DNA of 62,898 bases from Photobacterium phosphoreum (GTDB lineage: Bacteria > Pseudomonadota > Gammaproteobacteria > Enterobacterales > Vibrionaceae): positions 1,674,277-1,737,174 of the forward strand of contig NZ_MSCQ01000001.1 of NCBI RefSeq assembly GCF_002954725.1, read 5' to 3'. Every line of letters starts with the position of its first letter. Position 1 is the stretch's first letter. Made by a program: the position numbers and the translations under genes. Shown in pieces: positions 60,074 to 62,898 of this stretch. The notes beneath the pieces are model-generated. The model was given only the letters and a program-made list of their open reading frames with translations. It was not told where the DNA came from and did no database searches.

Positions 60074-60694
60074 TTAGTTACGCTGATCATCTAACTCCAC
60101 ACCTTTAGGCACTGTAAAGGTAAATAAACTTGCTGCTGGTGTCGTTTTCTTAAAATCAGTTAATACGTATTGACTGCGTTGACCGTCAGTTTCTACCACA
60201 GAAAAATTACGCACATCACCTGCTTTTGATACCGTCACAACGAACTTATCCATTGATGACGTTTTATCTTTAGGCGTTAACGTAAAAGTATCCACTAATT
60301 GGGCAACATTATACTTAGACCAATCACTAGCACTATTACGGGTTAATAATACAAATGGTGTTTGCTCAGTGGCATCTTTGAGCCACATTGCCGTCACTTG
60401 CTCAACAAAAGGACTGTAATACCACACCGTTTTACCGTCTGAAACTAATAGGCTTTCATCAGGTGTTTTCGTTTTCCAGCGAAATAAATTAGGGCGTTTA
60501 ATTGATAAATCACCGGTACCATTGACTAAAACTTCGCCATCAGGGCTGGTGACTTTTTGAGTAAAGTTAGCGCTAAATGCATTCACTTTATCGAGACGGC
60601 TACTTAGTGCTTGTTGCGGTGTTGCAGCCCATGCACTTGACGCAACCAGCATTGGTGCGGCAATTAACATGCTCATTACGAGTTTCTTCATCAT
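60074..60694 (-). CDS. lolA: Outer-membrane lipoprotein carrier LolA
   Basis: Periplasmic chaperone that ferries lipoproteins from LolCDE to LolB. 206 residues: signal peptide (MMKKLVMSMLIAAPMLVASS, cleaved after AWA), then the LolA fold with FSANFTQKVTSPDGEVLVNG, GDLSIKRPNLFRW and VWYYSPFVEQV. The second ATG is an equally possible start. GAGGT lies upstream. It follows ftsK, with a hairpin between them. Confidence 0.96.
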   Translation of the reverse strand: MMKKLVMSMLIAAPMLVASSAWAATPQQALSSRLDKVNAFSANFTQKVTSPDGEVLVNGTGDLSIKRPNLFRWKTKTPDESLLVSDGKTVWYYSPFVEQVTAMWLKDATEQTPFVLLTRNSASDWSKYNVAQLVDTFTLTPKDKTSSMDKFVVTVSKAGDVRNFSVVETDGQRSQYVLTDFKKTTPAASLFTFTVPKGVELDDQRN

Positions 60695-60716
60695 ATTCGC
60701 TAACCTCTTTGGTATT

Positions 60717-60749
60717 AAACCGCTGTGATAATCACTATCACAACGGTTT
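60717..60749. other. Hairpin in the ftsK-lolA gap
   Basis: AAACCG and TGTGATA pair with TATCACA and CGGTTT (one mismatch) around 5 nt. On the plus strand it is followed by TATTTT, but both flanking genes run on the minus strand, where only TTTAAT follows. It may be a weak terminator after ftsK or a leader structure of lolA. Confidence 0.5.
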
Positions 60750-60802
60750 TATTTTCACTTTTGCGCTTTAACAGCGAGTACGTGGTAATGTCTCATTATT
60801 TA

Positions 60803-62898
60803 TTAATCGTGATGTTGTACTGGCGGTGGCGCTAACACTTCACGGTTCGCATTATGTCCTGGTGCACTCACAATACCATGTGCTTGCAATTGATCCACAA
60901 TACGCGCGGCGCGGTTATAACCGATCTTAAATCGACGCTGTACACCTGAAATAGAAGCACGACGCGTTTCTGCCACAAAGGCAGCCACTTCATCAAATAA
61001 CTGATCTAAATCATCATCACCTGACGGTGCTTCACCAGGCAGTAAACCATCAGCACCTTGGTTTGAATCAATAATGTTTTCTATATATTGAGGTCGACCA
61101 CGCGCTTTCCAATCATTAACGACATTATGTACGTCATCATCAGAAGCAAATGCACCATGAACACGAATGGTATGACTTTGACCTGACGGTAAGTACAGCA
61201 TATCACCCATACCAAGCAAGGTTTCAGCGCCACCTTGATCGAGGATGGTTCGTGAGTCTGTTTTGGTTGATACCGTAAACGCCATTCGCGTTGGAATATT
61301 AGCTTTAATTAAGCCCGTAATAACATCAACCGATGGACGCTGGGTAGCTAATACTAAGTGAATGCCTGCCGCACGTGCCTTTTGGGCTAAACGTGCAATC
61401 AGCTCTTCCACTTTCTTACCTACAACCATCATCAAATCAGCAAATTCATCGACGATAACCACAATACTTGGCATTTTTTCCAATAATGGTGGGTATTCGT
61501 CCATGGTGTCACCTGCCTTCCATAATGGATCATGGATTGGGTGTCCCGCTGCTGCGGCTTCTTCTAGTTTAGCGTTATAACCGGCAAGACTACGTACACC
61601 GCACTTTGCCATTAACTTATAACGACGCTCCATTTCACCAACACACCAGCGTAGTGCATTACCGGCATCTTTCATGTCAGTAACCACTTCCGTTAATAGA
61701 TGTGGAATGCCTTCATAAATAGATAATTCCAACATTTTCGGGTCGATCATAATAAAACGACATTCTTCTGGCGTACATTTGTAAAGTAAGCTCAAAATCA
61801 TCACGTTTACACCCACAGATTTACCTGAACCTGTAGTACCTGCAACCAATAAGTGCGGCATTTTACTTAAATCAGCTACAACCGCTTCACCTGCAATGTC
61901 GTTACCTAATACGATAGGCAATGCACCGCCAACATTTTGGAATTGCTCACTGGCAATCACTTCCGACATAAATACCGTTTCACGACTTTTATTCGGTAGC
62001 TCTAAACCAATATAAGGTTTACCCGGAATAACCTCAACCACACGTACAGATGTCGTTGACAATGCACGTGCTAAATCTTTTGATAAACCAGAAATACGGC
62101 TTACTTTTACCCCAGGGGCAAGATCTAACTCATAACGCGTAATAACAGGACCTGGGTAGATACCTTTAACTTGTACTTTAATTTTATAGTCAGCCAATTT
62201 TGATTCAATCAAGGTTGCGATTGCTTGCAACTCTTCATCCGAGGCTTTTTCAACGGTTTTACGTGCTGGTTGTAAAAGATCTAATGTTGGCATTGGTGAT
62301 GTTGGCACCGGAAGATCAGCTTCTTTTTTCATTAAGAATGGATTATCTAACCCTGCAAGATGCGCTTGTTCTTTTTGTTTATCACGAATACGTTTTAGGA
62401 AGATTTCCTCGTCGGTTAATCCCTCTTCTGAGGTATCAACATTCGCGGTCGGAGCAAAAGACGCGGCAACTGGTTCAGCATAAACTTGTGATACCGCAGG
62501 TTGCTCACTAACAACGGCATTAATCACATGCTGAGTTTGTTCATCAACGGCAACCGTAAAATCTTCATCTTTTTCAAGCTCACGCTCAAGTGCAGAGACA
62601 GATAGACCTTGTATCGGTGCGGCTTGTTCTACTGGCGCTACATAGGGTTGAGGTTCAATATACGGCGCGGCTTGTTCTACTGGCGCTACATAGGGTTGAG
62701 GTTCAACATGCGGCGCAGCTTGTTCTACTGGCGCTACATAGGGTTGAGGTTCAACATGCGGCGCAGCTTGTTCTATTGGCGCAACATAGGGTTGAGGCTC
62801 AACATACGGCGCGGCTTGTTCTACTGGCGCAACATAGGGTTGAGGTTCAACATGCGGCGCAGCTTGTTCTACTGGCGCAACATAGGGTTGAGGCTCAA
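60803..62898 (-). CDS. ftsK: DNA translocase FtsK (partial, 5' end outside the window)
   Basis: C-terminal part of the septal DNA pump that resolves chromosome dimers with XerCD. About 698 codons lie in the window; the frame stays open to the window edge, so the membrane domain lies beyond it. Visible: a Pro/Glu/Val/Ala-rich linker with 16-residue repeats, the alpha-beta motor with Walker [21 protein letters not shown], Walker [15 protein letters not shown] and [20 protein letters not shown], and the gamma winged-helix domain at the end ([20 protein letters not shown]) that reads KOPS sites. The order ftsK-lolA-rarA-serS is the conserved one. Confidence 0.96.
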   Translation of the reverse strand, partial: EPQPYVAPVEQAAPHVEPQPYVAPVEQAAPYVEPQPYVAPIEQAAPHVEPQPYVAPVEQAAPHVEPQPYVAPVEQAAPYIEPQPYVAPVEQAAPIQGLSVSALERELEKDEDFTVAVDEQTQHVINAVVSEQPAVSQVYAEPVAASFAPTANVDTSEEGLTDEEIFLKRIRDKQKEQAHLAGLDNPFLMKKEADLPVPTSPMPTLDLLQPARKTVEKASDEELQAIATLIESKLADYKIKVQVKGIYPGPVITRYELDLAPGVKVSRISGLSKDLARALSTTSVRVVEVIPGKPYIGLELPNKSRETVFMSEVIASEQFQNVGGALPIVLGNDIAGEAVVADLSKMPHLLVAGTTGSGKSVGVNVMILSLLYKCTPEECRFIMIDPKMLELSIYEGIPHLLTEVVTDMKDAGNALRWCVGEMERRYKLMAKCGVRSLAGYNAKLEEAAAAGHPIHDPLWKAGDTMDEYPPLLEKMPSIVVIVDEFADLMMVVGKKVEELIARLAQKARAAGIHLVLATQRPSVDVITGLIKANIPTRMAFTVSTKTDSRTILDQGGAETLLGMGDMLYLPSGQSHTIRVHGAFASDDDVHNVVNDWKARGRPQYIENIIDSNQGADGLLPGEAPSGDDDLDQLFDEVAAFVAETRRASISGVQRRFKIGYNRAARIVDQLQAHGIVSAPGHNANREVLAPPPVQHHD
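62619..62898 (-). repeat. 48-bp tandem repeat in the ftsK linker
   Basis: Nearly six copies at an exact 48-bp period (repeated CATAGGGTTGAG at 62641, 62689, 62737, 62785, 62833 and 62881), each encoding a variant of [16 protein letters not shown]. The array continues past the window edge, so its full copy number is unknown. Units differ at a few positions (His or Tyr, Val or Ile). Confidence 0.95.

Overview
The window is chromosomal DNA from a low-GC gammaproteobacterium of the family Vibrionaceae, most likely Photobacterium. This rests on the housekeeping synteny (yceF / yceD-rpmF-plsX-fabH-fabD-fabG-acpP-fabF-pabC-mltG-tmk-holB-tatD; asmA-dcd-udk-apbC / metG; ftsK-lolA-rarA-serS), a Sxy/TfoX competence regulator, and lineage-type repeats. 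No tRNA, rRNA, CRISPR array, integrase or intact transposase was found.

Layout. (1) 1-8.3 kb: CBS protein, DUF945 (YdgA-like) protein, fermentative D-lactate dehydrogenase LdhA, a DsdC-like LysR regulator, TfoX, a LON-domain + HDOD-domain gene pair, and a LysO lysine exporter. (2) 8.3-12.7 kb: two PTS permease transcription units lacking their own IIA domains. One is an apparent operon of a 56-codon small ORF, a glucose-family EIICB and an RDD membrane protein; the other is a single beta-glucoside-family EIIBC. (3) 12.8-15.4 kb: accessory region with three full units and a fragment of a roughly 330-bp tandem repeat, followed by an orphan membrane protein. (4) 15.5-28.3 kb: the fatty-acid/phospholipid cluster with its usual downstream genes, then Maf protein YceF and pseudouridine synthase RluC. 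(5) 28.3-38.2 kb: RNase E with a long leader and a 21-unit pentapeptide array, SulP anion transporter, cobalamin adenosyltransferase, PsiE, DcuB with an FNR box, YhjD. (6) 38.3-45.7 kb: asmA, dcd, udk, apbC, metG. (7) 46-50.6 kb: cystine symporter TcyP, a CoA-disulfide-reductase-like flavoenzyme, and a second DAACS symporter. (8) 50.6-57 kb: less conserved segment with an orphan membrane protein, a diverged inverted copy of the repeat, a maltose-type O-acetyltransferase, an EamA exporter, a decayed small ORF, a secreted 5'-nucleotidase and small unknown proteins. (9) 57.2 kb to the end: serS, rarA, lolA and the 3' part of ftsK, whose linker carries 48-bp repeats and runs out of the window.

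Much of the window supports envelope lipid and cell-wall synthesis (fab genes, plsX, mltG, lolA, asmA, ftsK), nucleotide supply (tmk, dcd, udk, 5'-nucleotidase) and fermentative or anaerobic life (ldhA, dcuB, PTS permeases). The least explained parts are the repeat array and its distant relative, each beside an orphan membrane protein, and the small ORF overlapping the start of the glucose-type PTS permease. No clearly new multi-gene system is evident; the findings are mostly small, testable anomalies.
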